From Morchella semilibera (taxonomy: Eukaryota; Ascomycota; Pezizomycetes; Pezizales; Morchellaceae), in NCBI GenBank assembly GCA_009192285.1, contig WBVU01000010.1, positions 742,111 through 806,110 on the forward strand: a stretch of DNA of 64,000 bases. Direction: 5' to 3'. Both the position numbers and the translations under genes were made by a program. Shown here piece by piece: positions 34,105-46,484 of this stretch. Each line of letters begins with the position of its first letter. Within the stretch, counting starts at the first letter, position 1. A model generated the notes under the pieces. The model searched no databases. It had not been told where the DNA came from and saw only the letters and a list, made by a program, of their open reading frames with translations.

Positions 34105-35258
34105 TCATGTTGGGCAGCTCAAATCGTACTTGGGCTTATAGTTCTCATCCCACACACCCCAATGGTGCTCAACGTCATTGCCCTTTTCAACTGGCTTGAA
34201 AACCTCATCAAAGGCCTCAAAGACAAAAACATTAACTCCCCATGCAATCATCGCACAAACGCTTTCTTTCCAGAACTTGGCGGCGTTTTCGGTGCTGGGC
34301 ACAGCATTTTCATAATCCTTTCCTCCAGTGGGCCAGTTGGTCTCACCAACCCAGAAATCGAAGTCATCTGTACCCTTTACTTCTTGAACATAGCTTAGAG
34401 CCTCTGTCTATCATTAGCATCCTATAACTCTTTTCTTGAATGGAGCGCATACGCATTATGTCGTCAAAAAATGAATGTGTGGCATTGTCCATTTTCTGCC
34501 CTTGCCAGTAACTAAAAGCGTTGGCAAGAATGATATTACTGGCCTCAATCGCAGGCTTTGCATTACTAGTGACGAGCATATTCCATGAATCCGCAAATCC
34601 TACGGGTATGGAATCAGCTCCGAGCTCTTTAAGCACATCTTTGACCTCATTGATCTTCGTTGCGAGCTCTGCACCCGTGAGCTCTTTGCGGTATAGAGCC
34701 TCTGACCCAACGGTAATAGCATAGATATTGTCGATTCCAAAATTTGGGATGAATCTATTAACACAATTGTCAATAAGGTGATTAGATAAATTCGTTGGGT
34801 TGACCTTACTCTCTGAGGGTCTCTTTCTCAGTTTCAAATTTAGCATCGTCTGTAGGCCTAGAAAACAATTAGTTTAAGACGCCCTCCCTCCCGACGCCAC
34901 CAAATCATGAACCTACCAAACACCAAGGACAATCTTAAAGTTCTTTGCAATGACAGCAGGCATGATGTTTTCCATTGTTCCGTGATCGCTCACAGAATAG
35001 GTCCGAATTATCGTACTCAGATCCTTGATTACATCAAGATCCCTTTCAAAATCCGTTGTGGTTTTATCTGCCCCATCCTAAGTGAAACAGCACGGAGAAG
35101 TCAATGAAACATGGCCTGAGAGAGGATAATTTGATGATACCAGGAAGACTTACGGGATTGGTTCGAGCACCAAGTGAGAAGCCCATCTGCCCAGCTGCAG
35201 AGGTAAGTGTTGGGAGCGCAAGAAGCGCTATCTTTGTGAGAGCAATGATAGAAGGCAT
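34105..35258 (-). CDS. GH17 glucan endo-1,3-beta-glucosidase, Bgl2-like, secreted
   Basis: Five exons: 35154-35258, 34917-35077, 34810-34857, 34453-34754, 34105-34403. The introns are 49-76 bp with GT..AG ends. 304 residues, close to the roughly 310 of yeast Bgl2. Signal peptide at about 1-22 (IALTKIALLALPTLTSAAG), mature start near GQMGFSLGARTNP. The likely acid/base Glu is about 123 in VGSEALYR and the nucleophile Glu about 226 in GETNWPTGG. ANAFSYWQG and CAMIAWGVNVFVFEAFDEVFKP are family hallmarks. The enzyme cleaves or rejoins beta-1,3-glucan in the cell wall. No GPI signal or C-terminal module is visible. Exon edges were chosen because they restore one frame across all motifs. Confidence 0.93.
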
Positions 35259-36112
35259 CTTGAGCTACCTAACAGAAAACACAATAAATAAAACTGTTCC
35301 AAGAGCGAGTGGTGTAATGAATGAGGGAGTCTGCAATGAGAAACGGAGCTATGGAAGAACGAGGGAGAGCGAGGAGTAAAAATAAGGATTTTAAGTATTA
35401 AGGTAGGTACTAGGTTGTGCGTCTACTAATACTGGGTTGTGTCAAGGGTCCTCCACCTCGATGTCTGTGAAGGGATAGGGGGGGGCAAATAAGCAATAAG
35501 CTCGTGTTACTAGCCCTCTTGGCATTAAGCGCTGGCCTCACCTACATGTATTTGTGCGACAATATCTCAGCCGTTCTGCTCTGGCCCACCAATTGCATAT
35601 ACTGCACGGCGCCCATACTACAAGTCCGCGAACTTTGTAGCCATAGGCACTATGTATAGGTAGATAGATACCTACCGTCTTGTATTTAGTAACAGTGCGG
35701 CTAGGCACTTAACTTATCTGTGTCCCAATCGTTCAGGAAAAATTGGTTTTAAGATAGATTTTGTAGGAAAAAAATAGGAACTAGACCTATGTACGTACAA
35801 CCAACGGACCGTTTGAAACACGATGAGAAAAAAGAAGAGTTGTGAAAGAAGTCCGCAGTTTCAGCAAATCATACCCCACAGATCTGAATCATAACTATTG
35901 AATACCGAGCTCTTTAACACCAAACAAAGCAAAGATTTTCTCTTATCTCCTCTGAAACCACCAGCATTGTATCATACATGGTCCTCAAATAACATGCTGT
36001 CCAGCTACTGGGGCTACATGTTTATTTGGCCTATTCTCCTGGCCGCCTAATCTTGGAGAAGGTTTGGGGGATGGCTCGCTTCTTTTTGCTAAAACTCCTA
36101 AGCATCCCACCA
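35259..36112. other. Intergenic between GH17 and 14-3-3-like genes
   Basis: Divided between the GH17 promoter and the 3' flank of the next gene, both on the minus strand. A TACATGTA palindrome is at 35543-35550. No other gene seen. Confidence 0.5.
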
Positions 36113-36886
36113 CTATACCTTGGAGTTAGATCCAACTTCAAACAACAACTCTTTTTGATCAATTAAGTGAATCTTACATTCCATGGCGTCCTCAAAGGCG
36201 TCGTCATCCATAGCATCCATTGATGCAAATGCTTCATCAACTGCCTTTTGTGCAACGCGTCGAGAATTTTCATAGTCCTTCGTGCAATCATATAGGAAAG
36301 CACTATATTCCAACTTCACGGAAAGTCTAAGAGGATGCGACCCCGGTAATAAATCCCTTGCGTTTTTCTCGGCCTTGAGGAAAGCGTCAATTGTTGGTTT
36401 AATGTATGCGTATTGAGAATTCATATTGAGCGCGGCAATGCCGTTAGGGCCCAAAGAGCCACTCGTGCGGGATGCCGTACCATTACCGGTTGTTGACTTC
36501 AACGTAGAATTAGGAGACATGGCAGATTTTGTTTCATAGGTGTGGTCAAATAGGACAAAGATATGAAGGTATGAAGCATTGAGCTTTGCAATCAAAACTC
36601 GAAGTTCATTCATCAATGGATAATTATCAATTTCAGGGTGAATTTCATTGTGAAGAATCCCGAGGCCCTCACGAGCCATCCAGATGATATGCCGGTAGAG
36701 ATCGAGGGATTTAGTTGTGCGAGTTGGGTCTAATTTTCGTTGCTTTCGCGCGCGGAGGAGTTTACGGGATAGGAGAGTGGAAAGTCCAAGTAGTTTGTAG
36801 AGCCCCGCAGATATAGGATTTTTGTCTTCTGCGGTAGACTTTGCATATTTTCCCAGGTACTTCTGGTCTACATCGTGGCCGACCAT
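36113..36886 (-). CDS. Divergent 14-3-3 domain protein
   Basis: 257 residues from the ATG at 36886. This start was chosen because MVGHDVDQKYLGK is the first Met and leads straight into the conserved part; the frame is open further upstream without an ATG, so a spliced 5' exon ending before about 37160 is possible (GTAAGT..ACATAG there). The helical core carries SLDLYRHIIWMAREGL, ELRVLIAKLNASYLHIFVLFDH and the 14-3-3 signature-like block GSHPLRLSVKLEYSAFLYD followed by VAQKAVDEAFASMD. Length fits the 245-260 of the family, but the usual phosphopeptide-binding Lys/Arg pattern is not obvious, so it may bind other partners. A Ser/Thr-rich loop lies near 120-150. Confidence 0.8.
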   Translation of the reverse strand: MVGHDVDQKYLGKYAKSTAEDKNPISAGLYKLLGLSTLLSRKLLRARKQRKLDPTRTTKSLDLYRHIIWMAREGLGILHNEIHPEIDNYPLMNELRVLIAKLNASYLHIFVLFDHTYETKSAMSPNSTLKSTTGNGTASRTSGSLGPNGIAALNMNSQYAYIKPTIDAFLKAEKNARDLLPGSHPLRLSVKLEYSAFLYDCTKDYENSRRVAQKAVDEAFASMDAMDDDAFEDAMECKIHLIDQKELLFEVGSNSKV

Positions 36887-39003
36887 GGCTGCTGTTGCGC
36901 TTCGAAGATATAATGTGAAATTTATGGTTGATATACACAACCTAATTGACCTTGCACCGAGTAAGCATAAGCACTGAGACTGGACCTCCTCGGCTCCTAC
37001 GACCTGACATGCAGGCGTACTGACAATTAATAAGGATTTGAACTGCTCGAACTCGGCAGCGAGCGGCCGGCGGCCATTGTGAGGACCTCGACAAAACTGA
37101 ATGGCAATTTGGGGTAGAAAATTTCCCAGAAGCCATGGCGGGAGAAGGGCTATGTTTATGTGACAGGTTGATAGGTGGGTAACTTACCAGCGCTGGTATA
37201 TGCTATCGCGGGCTGATCCGAAACGTCAAAATCGTCGTAATCGGCACAGTCACGCTACTTGACAAGAGGTGTCTCTCTCTTTCTCATGCCCGTGCGGCCA
37301 TTTCGGTCTAAACGATGTTCTACGTGTAGAAATTAGATGCCTAAGGTTCCCCGCGCTCGATTAGATGCGATGCAGAAGTGCGTCGTATGATGTATGTAGC
37401 CCAGACTGATGTCGGACCGAGGCACGAAAGCAGGTTGCTGTATGCGTAGGTGGAGGTGAAATATCTAAGCTATGCGCAGCAATACTAGACAATTAGGTAC
37501 CTATTCGATTTGTCCACGGAAGACAAAGGACAGAGAAGAAGGCAGAGCAAGTAAGAAAACAACATACGGTGTTGGTTTCTTCCAGGCCCTTCTTTTTTTC
37601 CTCCCCCATAGCCTGAGGTGGTGGGCTACATGTAGTACATAAACCAGGAGCACCATACATGTAGAATTCACTATGTGAGCTGCGCTGTTCCGTCCGCCAC
37701 TCCCTGATATTAACTACTCTGCTTTGCATCCGCCATGGACTTGCAGGGCCCTTTTTACATACGCTGTCAAGATGCCAGGACAGAGCGGACTCTGAATCAG
37801 GCTGTCCAGCATTTTGATATAGTGGTTCTCCCCAACCCGAGCTGCAGCCAGGGTCACTGTCACAATCTTGGCTGACGCCTCAGTGAGGCTAAGCTGTGAT
37901 TCGTATGCGTATGGGTAATCTACGCTACATAAACACGAAAAGGGGAGGTGCTCGTGATAGTTGAGTACTTTGGCATATTGGATGGTTTTATTACCGGAGG
38001 CCTATAAATTAAGCGCTTGCACTACTCGCAACTTCATAGCATTTCTGGACACAACCGCTATTACATGCCATACAAAATATGAGATTGCGAGTATAATGTA
38101 GTAGTAGTAGGTACAGCTACGGGAGAATTGTAATTGAACCAGTCAGTTAGCCCAAAAGTTAATATTCAACGAGTTTTGGTCATACATGTATCTACACACA
38201 AACCTCCTAACAGACACATATCCCGTAACAGATTCCTACCTAACGTTTTTTAGAGTACCTACATGTACATACAGCACCATATGTATGCAACCTTGTACTC
38301 TGTTAACGCGATACGTATACATCGAGTGATAACTTATGAATCCCACCATCTCATGATTTGTCATTATAGATACATCCGATGAGGCCGTGGATCGCCCACC
38401 GTACATGCATGGAACGTGCGCACCGACACATCGTCGTTTTGTCTCAGTCGATCATGGACATAAAAATAGGGTCATTGAGTTACAGCGAGATACATAATCT
38501 AAAGTACATACATGTAACTGCTCTGCCACAGCTTCGTCTCTTTTTCTTCTCGGCATAAATACATAAAACTTTTTAATGGTCATCTAGAGGCCCGGGAGTG
38601 CATGCAATATGCAATATAAAGCCTTCAGACAACTGTGCATCGAATTTCGGGTACCCAACCTTTTCCACACTAAACTCCACGCATGAAATTTAACGGGAGA
38701 GTGGGTGGGTAAGGGGGTAAGGGAGTGGGAGAGAGTGTGTGTGTGTGTGAGAGAGTGAGAGAGAGAGAGTTAAGAAATCCCAACAAAAATCAGCACCAGA
38801 TGCCCAGACACCAAACGCCAAAAGAAATAAAGGGAATGTAAAGGTTAAAAAAGAACATAACGAATCTGTAAAGCGTTCCGCGTGGTTTACTCTCAGTAGT
38901 GAGTGGCCGAGGCCGAATCTTTGAAAAACAGCGTAGCATGAATCATAAGTAGTAGCATAGGAGTCAAGGATCTTTATACACCCTGCCCTCCTTCTATTTT
39001 ACC
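36887..39003. other. 2.1-kb intergenic region with palindromes and microsatellite
   Basis: No supported gene. It contains possible 5' exons of the 14-3-3-like gene (to about 37330), five TACATGTA octamers (37627, 37656, 38183, 38260, 38509) and a GT/GA microsatellite at about 38727-38770. Confidence 0.5.
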
Positions 39004-39993
39004 TCAACTATAGATATCCTCAAACCCATTAAGGCTTTGCGGTTTTGGAGGGGGTGCCTTGAGTGCTGGTGGCGGCCTGCGGACTATTTCCACAAATGTT
39101 GTCGCAGATGGGGGAGGAGTCTGGCCAAGAAACTCCTGGTCGTACGTCAATGTGTAAGTTTTTGTGGCCCCAGAATTGGGGTCGAGGTATCGGAAATCAT
39201 ATTCAGCGCGAGAATGCGCACTGAAAGTTGGAGAAGGCATTTCTTCTAGCTTCTTGGATGTCATATCTCGGGAAATAACACGATGCATGACATCTAAGTT
39301 CTCGTCCTGGTCTTCTTGACGCCTTCCCCAAATGCTTTTCTCCACATCCTCCACTAACGTCACCTCAGATTTTTCTTTTGAGCCACTCGGCGACATTGAG
39401 CGGTTTTCCAAGTCCGCCAGCCGCCCCCTCCAACGCATCATATCCGGCCCACCTCGCTGATTAGCCTTCCCTAGGTGTGTGGCTCTATTGATGGCCCTCA
39501 TGACACGTGCTGGCGGCGGTGGGAGTGTCATCCAAGCTGTAGCACTTTTCGACTCTGGCAGTGCTGAAACAACGGGCGGGTGCCGATCATTGATGGGCGG
39601 GTGAATCTTTGGTAGTTCGGAAACTGTTACAGTGGTGATTCTCTGGGGTTTATGTTTCTTGGTACGAGGCACGAGGTTCTCCAGAGGTTCGAGTTCAGCT
39701 CCAGGTTCTAACGGCAGTGAGGATCGGCTTGTGGCTTTGGCAGAAGATGGAGTACTGGCCCGAGAACTTTTGCTGTTGACATGAGATGACCCTCCGGAAG
39801 CCTGTCGGCAGTGATTGTTGTTCTTGATGAACGACGGTATTGGGCCCGATTCAATCTCCTCACGCCAAAGTATTTGCGCTTCATGTCGTATTTCACGGCT
39901 CGGTTTTCTGGGCTGTGCATCCCGAAAACACGAGCAGGAGAAGACGTAAAATGCTAGGACTGATATCAGACGGCCACAATTTGTGTCTGACAT
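39004..39993 (-). CDS. Unknown protein with N-terminal hydrophobic segment
   Basis: 329 residues, single exon, ATG at 39993. I do not recognise a domain. A short hydrophobic stretch (RLISVLAFYVFSCSCF, about 8-23) may be a signal anchor. The rest is polar and low-complexity: Ser-rich 65-95, Pro-rich around 155-165 and near the C-terminus (APPPKPQ). A possible folded piece is YDFRYLDPNSGATKTYTLTYDQEF (about 265-290). Absence of stops over 990 bases in a gene-dense region and ordinary codon use argue that it is real. Function unknown. Confidence 0.7.
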   Translation of the reverse strand: MSDTNCGRLISVLAFYVFSCSCFRDAQPRKPSREIRHEAQILWREEIESGPIPSFIKNNNHCRQASGGSSHVNSKSSRASTPSSAKATSRSSLPLEPGAELEPLENLVPRTKKHKPQRITTVTVSELPKIHPPINDRHPPVVSALPESKSATAWMTLPPPPARVMRAINRATHLGKANQRGGPDMMRWRGRLADLENRSMSPSGSKEKSEVTLVEDVEKSIWGRRQEDQDENLDVMHRVISRDMTSKKLEEMPSPTFSAHSRAEYDFRYLDPNSGATKTYTLTYDQEFLGQTPPPSATTFVEIVRRPPPALKAPPPKPQSLNGFEDIYS

Positions 39994-42900
39994 TGCAAGT
40001 TGAGAGGTGTTGAGGGACTTGTTGGGAAGCCGGAGCGGGGGGAAGAGACAACAACAACGACGGAATACCTATGGATATTATGGGTAGGGCTGAATATTAT
40101 GTATGGCTGGTTAAAAAGGCACATGAGAAATTAATTTTTCGAATAGACCCCATTGAAATAAAAGAAGAGAGGGAGGAGGTGAAGTTGGGCGAAATAACGG
40201 AGGCCGGCTACGATTAGGCTGTTCCAGGATTACTTACTCTAGTGTTGTTATTGTCCGGTTTCGAAGGAATATCAGCCTTCCCACGGAATGCGTGGACACA
40301 CGATCTGGCAGAAATGACGAATATCTTACACGCATGTAGCTAATTAGAGGCGTGAAACGGGGAATGGGGATTTTTTTTTTCAAGTTGTCTCTCCTCTTTG
40401 TCTGTGCTTGTCTCTAACTTGTGTACTGTTGTACTAGGCCGCTTTTCCCGCATGTCACTATCGTCTCCCGATGTTTAACTCGGCATACTGATAATCTATC
40501 CTAAAATATTTTGCTTGCAAGGCCCAAAGTACTCATCCCCTACAGTGGCAGCTTGCTGTTACCGAAGCCGTCTTGGTAGGTGTACCTACATGTACTTCTA
40601 CGCGGAGTTTGTTTCGTGGGGGCATGTTCTCATATAACCCATACTTGTATGTAACCGCCAGCGATCTCATCTCACTGAGTATATTTGCCAAGTGCGGCTA
40701 CTATTACATGTCGTTAAAGCTTGATCAGGTGGGAGCAAGATGCGTAAGGGTTTAAACTGCTTGACACTTGTCGCCCACTTCGCCTCCTCTTGATCCTTTC
40801 TCACATGTGCGGTGGACGGGCTGCCCTCGTTTGATTAACCCTTCCTCAGAAGCCCATGTTCAATTGAACTGCTGTAATCCGTACGGCCGCTGGACACTCT
40901 CGTTCCGAATAGCTTTCTTCGAAGGCTGGCCATGAACCGCCGGGTCATCACCCGTCATCTTATCCTACGGGCCGTAGGGTACTCTCTAAAATACATGTAT
41001 GTCTAAGCACTTGAGTAGCTGCCGAAGAGATTTTCGTGGCACCGATGTGCAGGGGTGCTCCTGGCTTAAGGTTTGGCAGACGGCGCAGGTGCAAGGATCA
41101 CAATTCGTCCAATCCACTCCTGATTGGCAACTGCAACTTGCAGCTTGGAAGGTGTGGGGTAAGAGCCAATCACCAAATCGAGGCAGGCACCAAAAGCAGG
41201 GACGAAATGAAAAGAAAGTCTTTTCTTGGTTCCACAATTCACGGAAGCATCATCCACACATTTAACCTCTCATGTATCGCTGCAAGATGTCCTGAAAAGC
41301 AAGTTTCTGCCTGTCGTATTTTATGCATATCCCAATGAGAGCCCTTTTGGATTTGAAGTATGTACATACCTACAACCTACAACCACAACACCATCATCAC
41401 CATCACCATCACCATCACCATAGCCGATGCGTGTAAGCTAAAAGCTGCTTGGATCCACACATTACGGCAAATCGCAGTTTGTGAGATCGTGCCTCCGCAA
41501 TGCTATATTCCGAACACAAACGCAACCTGGAGCCAAACGGGCCATGGAAATATAGGCTTGCTCGAGGAATGGAAGAAAGGCCAAACAACCTTCCCAATTA
41601 CTTACCGCTTCCAAAATATAGCCCTATCTATATATATGGTTGCTAAATAAATCTCATGGACAGATTATCACTCAATTGACAAATTCTTGTTGCTTATCGC
41701 CACTAGGAGTAATCGCCATAATTGTGCTAATCCACTACGGCACGGTGATATCAGTTTCGGTAAATACATGTGTATTCCAATAGTCCGGCACAAAATAAAT
41801 CTCAATTAACGAAAACCTTCCCCTGTATCCCAAGTTCCCCCGATTCCCTTGCCTAGCCAAAATCTACTTTTCACATTCCAACCCCGAGCCAGGTGTTACA
41901 GGAGCCGGAAATACCCTACGGCAAGTGGTTGGGCATTGTGGGAATCACGCAGGAAATATTGATCACAAGTCAGAGGACTCATCTGAACCGTTAAACCATG
42001 CTTCTAGGTTGTTACCTGCCCTACCTCGCCGTCTCCGGCTTCCCGGGAGAATTGGAGAATCTTCGTCCTCCTCTTCGAGGATCGTTGGGATTGAAGGAGG
42101 AAATAATATACGCGCCATTGGTGTATGTGATTGCTGTTTCACTGGGATCGGGCTTTGGTAGCCTTGATAAGGGGTTCGTTTCTTTGAACGGCCAAGGTTG
42201 GATGGCTCAATTGACTCAGCCTCGTCGTGTAGGCCGAAGGCGCCGGAGAAAATGTGCGACGTAAGTCCGAGTAGAAAGCCTGCGATTATACCTGAAGCCC
42301 AAGCCCATTAATTATATGGTGTGGTGGGTAGGGTAGATATAAAGTGGGTTACCGATTATAGCTGCTGTCCCGCAAAATATGTAGATTGGCTATCAATAGA
42401 CCACATGTTAGCAGTCCACCTTGCGACACAATAGTCCTGGGAGCTAACCTCAAGTCGGGCGAGCAAAGCAAAGGGCAAATAAAAGAAGAATAATAAGAAA
42501 TAGGAAAGATGTCGGACTATAACGGTAGCCGGTAAGAGGAGAGTTGATAGGATCCTTAAGATAAGGATAACAGGAGAGAGGGAGATGCTCGACAATACGG
42601 ATAAAAAAGTCATCACGTGAGTTATAAGCGACGATGGAGATCTCTGACGTCGAGCATCCCCGACTTGAGGTTAAGACAAGAGGCGAGTGACAAAGAGTGA
42701 TATGATTGACGATTCGTGAGTGTTGTGTCTCGCGGGAGGAGTACGGTGGTAGTTGGGTGGGGTTAACTCGAGGGCTACCAGTTGATCCAGCGACCTTACC
42801 CGCTTGAGCCGACTGTATTACAGTCGCACCTCGCCCAATGTCTTGCCGGCCCGTGAGGGTTTAGCTCCCAGAACACGCCAACGACATGCGAGATGCCACT

Positions 42901-43450
42901 GTACAGCTGTACTTGCAACAACTTACGCAGGACATGAGTGTATATAATTTAGTTATTGCAATTAGGTACCACAACCTTTTAACGGCGGACATCCACACAC
43001 AAAACCAAGACAGCCACACCCCGCTATCTCGTAATTCGGTGTCTTGCTGTCTCGTTGGGATTTGCGGGAGAGGTACTTTCCACCCAAATTACTTGCAGTC
43101 CATATATTTGCTATTTTGTAGGAGTTTGGCTCGTAGAATATGCTAACGATATATTAATGACTGTATAACTCCCCCACCCCCCCCCCCCTCCCCGGGTTTC
43201 GGTCAAGGACTCTCTACTCTGCATGCAGTCGACTCACGGATGCTGCCAAGACATCAATGCCATGTGCTCAGACTAAGAATTCAATACCAGCCCCTGGAAG
43301 CTCTAGATAGTTCGCTATTAAGGGAGCTCCTTTTTTCTTAAATGGCCTTGCTGCTCCAACTACCTGCGTGTATATATATCTATATTTTTTTCGCCTTCAT
43401 ATCAGGGAAAAAATCATATCTAGATCCCATATATTCAAGTATCCACCAAC
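39994..43450. other. 3.5-kb region without supported gene
   Basis: Short open frames exist (40573-40755, 40999-41265, 41998-42264) but none has recognisable motifs. Present are a CAT/CAC microsatellite (about 41386-41421), TACATGTA at 40587 and 40992, a C-rich run (about 43163-43191), and two diverged copies of a roughly 50-bp sequence at 42856-42910 and 43117-43165. The last bases form the Sec9 promoter. Confidence 0.5.
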
Positions 43451-44588
43451 ATGAGAGGCTTCTTTGGCAAGAAAACCCCGATCCCAACCACTGAAGAGCA
43501 ACAGGCTGCCTTTTTCGGCGAACGCAAAACTTCGCCAACTCCTCCAGCGAAAGATCCGCATTCTTCCCAATCGAGGGGGGCTGACCAGGGAGCTTCCAAG
43601 GTTCATGGTGCATGTGGTAGCTCTGGAATGAATAAAAATGAAGATCCACGGAGCCAGCTCTTTGGTGGTGCCAGTCAGAGGCAGCAGCAGCAGCAACAGC
43701 AACAACCGCAATCACAACCACAACAGAGTTATGCCCCTCCAACTCAATTTAGTTACGGAAGGAATGATGGGTATTCACATCAAGGAGGATACAGCCAGCA
43801 AGGTAATTATGGTCAGCATGGAAACCCAGACCGTAATCTTACCGAAGCGGAAGAGGAGGAGGAGGATTTGGAGGCTGTCAAACAACAAATCCGTTTCACG
43901 AAGCAAGAATCGGTAGCCAGCAGTCGCAATGCTCTCCGTATAGCTGCTCAGGCCGAAGAAACCGGACGTAATACTCTTGCGAGGCTGGGAGCTCAAGGTG
44001 AACGCCTATACAATACCGAGAAGAATCTTGACCTTGCTTCTAGCCACAGCCGAGTGGCGGACCAGAAGGCTAGGGAGCTTAAAGTTGCCAACGGAAGCAT
44101 GTTTGCCATTCACATGAAGAACCCACTTCGATCAGCTTCCCGTGCCAAACAAGAGGAGGCAAGAATTCTTGCCCGCCATCAAGAAGAGCGGGGGGAGAGG
44201 GAGAGAACCAGAGAATTTAGGTTCGAAAGCAAAAATGGTGTTGGAAGAGCACTAAATGAGAACAGCGGATACAGTAAACCAAGCAGCAAAATGAGCTTGA
44301 CAGAAAGGAGCAAGTATCAATTTGAAGCCGACGAAAGTGATGACGAGAAGGAAAGAGAGATAGAGAATAATTTGGATGCCTTGGGAGCTGTTACGGGTAG
44401 GTTGAGGAATCTAGCTCTCGCCACAGGCCAGGAGGTTGATCGACAAAATGCTCAAATTGATATCATCATGAGGAAGGTAAGCTACTGTATCTTTTTTTCC
44501 CACTGACTATTGGCTAATTATAAACTAGAGCGACAAGGTCGACGATCAAATTGCGATCACCCATGGCAGGATTCGTAAAATTAATTAG
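43451..44588 (+). CDS. SEC9: Sec9-type t-SNARE (SNAP-25 family, Qbc)
   Basis: Exons 43451-44476 and 44529-44588; the 52-bp intron (GTAAGC..ACTAG) is needed to complete the second SNARE motif. 361 residues. The N-terminal half is disordered, with a poly-Gln run near 77-85 and a Gly/Tyr/Gln-rich part to about 130. SNARE motif 1 is at about 145-200, with its zero-layer Gln in RLGAQGERL. Motif 2 is at about 300-358, with EVDRQNAQIDIIMRKSDKVDDQI. There is no membrane anchor or Cys cluster, as in yeast Sec9. It pairs with plasma-membrane syntaxins and vesicle synaptobrevin in exocytosis and tip growth. The short last exon ends GRIRKIN. Confidence 0.93.
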
Positions 44589-44909
44589 GACAAATTACTC
44601 TTTTCTTGTTTTCTACCCCTACTTTACACATCCAAAACCGCCTTACCTACGTTTGCTGGTAATGGAAAGGTCTCCTGTTTCTCTCTAATCTTTTTGTTTC
44701 TTATTGCTATGTCTTGTTTATATGCGTTAACAGCAATAATTGTTTGTAGGATCACATAATCTCACTCGGTTAAAGTTCATAGTCCTAATACAAATACACG
44801 TTATAAGTTAATTTTATTTTTTACTCGGGCACACGTAAAAGAAAAAGTACAAATTCTTCCGAAGCACGCCAAGCACCTTAGAGAACCCCAAGAGGAGACC
44901 CGCGATACT
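44589..44909. other. Convergent intergenic spacer
   Basis: Lies between the ends of Sec9 (+) and the DUF7918 gene (-); AT-rich and likely made of the two 3' UTRs. Confidence 0.6.
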
Positions 44910-46094
44910 CTAGCTGTCATCGTCAGCCTCCTCACTGCCAGTGTCCTCCTCAGATACACTAGTAGCTTCAGCGTGGTTAGGCAAGCTAGAGTGTTTGGCT
45001 AATTCAACTTTTTTCTGTATCTCAACAGCCCGAAGGCGTAGCTTTTCCGAATTTTGACGGAGCCTGCTAATCTTTTCGTGACAAGCAGCAATCTTGTCAT
45101 TTTCCACAGATCCACCTTTTCCTGCTAATCCTAACTCTTCTTCTAGCTTTTCTATGAGAGCATCCAGCAAATCAGCCCCTTTATTAGCCTCCGAAATAGA
45201 ATGCTCCAGGCTAGTTTCCCTATCCATGTAATGCGTGCCGCCGTCAAGACCCCCTCCCAACTCTTGAGAGGGGACTAGTGGTTGTGAAGGGGTCTGGGAG
45301 AGTGCTTGAGAGGTCGCTTTGGACGTGGTGTTAGGGACGATATGAATGAGTGATTGGGAAGCGGGCTCACTCTCGTCACCTAGAAGCGAAGCCCTGAGCT
45401 GCTCGAGGCCGAACTTCTCTATAAGTCGTTGCCTTGAGCGATAGTAGAACTTGAACCAGGCGAATGGAGCATCCTCTGGATCCAAGCTTTTTACACAATA
45501 CCGCTTTGAGGCAGAAGTCGCTATTTTGACTCCTAATCTCGAAATGTGACTGAGGGGTCGACCTTTCAAGGCTTTAGCAGCATCCGAAAGAGATCGAAAC
45601 TCTCCAGGTGTCACTGCACCAGCCCATTCGGGAGACTTCTCAGATCGGAAAATCTTACAGTCAATTGTACCATACTGGTCTGCCTCGGTATATTCCGGTG
45701 CTTTTTTCGCTTTGCAGCGAGGCTTGACCGTTTTAACAGGCTTGATGAGTGCAAAAAAGATCTCCCTTCTCCACGCAACCTCGACTCCATTGGCGCTTAT
45801 ATCACGCCCATATTGTGATTTGATGGTTGAATCAACGGGGCCAACGTTAGAATCGTCAGCGTGCTTTCGCGGGAGGGGGAACTGAGCATCGACCCTTTGC
45901 CCGTCTACATAAAACTCTACGCTTGCGGCCTTGCAAGGAATAGGTTTGTGGATTGTATAGTGTAGCCAGAACTGTTGTCCCGACTGCGCCGGGATGTAGC
46001 AGCTCTTACCGCCCCTAAATTCACTATTGCCAAATTCTGGAAGTGGACCATCGTGGGTCTCTATGGTGGCCGTGATCCCATTAATAGAGGGCAT
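44910..46094 (-). CDS. DUF7918 domain protein
   Basis: 394 residues, single exon, ATG at 46094. The N-terminal 1-230 resemble the fungal domain DUF7918: INGITATIETHDGPLPEFG, a Gly/Tyr segment SCYIPAQSGQQFWLHYTI, VEFYVDGQRVDAQ, and near 215 the FAWFKFYYRSRQRLIEKFGL block. The second half has a Ser/Gln/Thr-rich linker (SQALSQTPSQPLVPSQ), a predicted coiled coil at about 300-375 (DALIEKLEEELG..., RLRQNSEKLRLRAVEIQKK) and an acidic tail. The role of the domain is unknown. The family assignment is from memory of the pattern. Confidence 0.75.
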   Translation of the reverse strand: MPSINGITATIETHDGPLPEFGNSEFRGGKSCYIPAQSGQQFWLHYTIHKPIPCKAASVEFYVDGQRVDAQFPLPRKHADDSNVGPVDSTIKSQYGRDISANGVEVAWRREIFFALIKPVKTVKPRCKAKKAPEYTEADQYGTIDCKIFRSEKSPEWAGAVTPGEFRSLSDAAKALKGRPLSHISRLGVKIATSASKRYCVKSLDPEDAPFAWFKFYYRSRQRLIEKFGLEQLRASLLGDESEPASQSLIHIVPNTTSKATSQALSQTPSQPLVPSQELGGGLDGGTHYMDRETSLEHSISEANKGADLLDALIEKLEEELGLAGKGGSVENDKIAACHEKISRLRQNSEKLRLRAVEIQKKVELAKHSSLPNHAEATSVSEEDTGSEEADDDS

Positions 46095-46484
46095 CTTATC
46101 GTAATCAGCTCGCAGAATTTCAATATCGATCTGTTTAGGAACGGTTAGTGGGACATAAAACTGCGTTACACTTATTGATTTTACAACAGACTTACGCTAA
46201 CGGAGGGGTTTGTAATGACCCAATACGACCTTATTAAGAACAAGCGGTGTTATGAAGAAAGGAGAGAGAGAAGAACGATCTTTTAAGGTTGACAAAATGA
46301 GTTACAGCCACATAAAGAAGTCGTGGAATAGTACATGTGTTTAAGGACATGTAGCATAGAAGACTGTGTTCTTACCACGTTACTAGCACATTGACGGGAA
46401 TACCTCAGAGAATCCACACCCTTCTTTGGTAAAGTTCTGTACTGTATACGCTCATTAATATTTAAAAATTCAAGAGTTCACATG

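Noticed and set aside
41386-41421. CAT/CAC repeat as a coding His tract
   Set aside because: It lies in a microsatellite without a supported gene around it.
40999-42264. Several open frames of 60-90 codons
   Set aside because: They overlap each other in different frames, have no recognisable motif, and the region is rich in simple repeats.
42750-42860. Possible tRNA gene on the minus strand
   Set aside because: CTGTAATACAG looks like an anticodon stem and GATCAACTGGTAGCC like a D arm, but the acceptor stem and T loop do not form. A tRNAscan run giving a score would be decisive.
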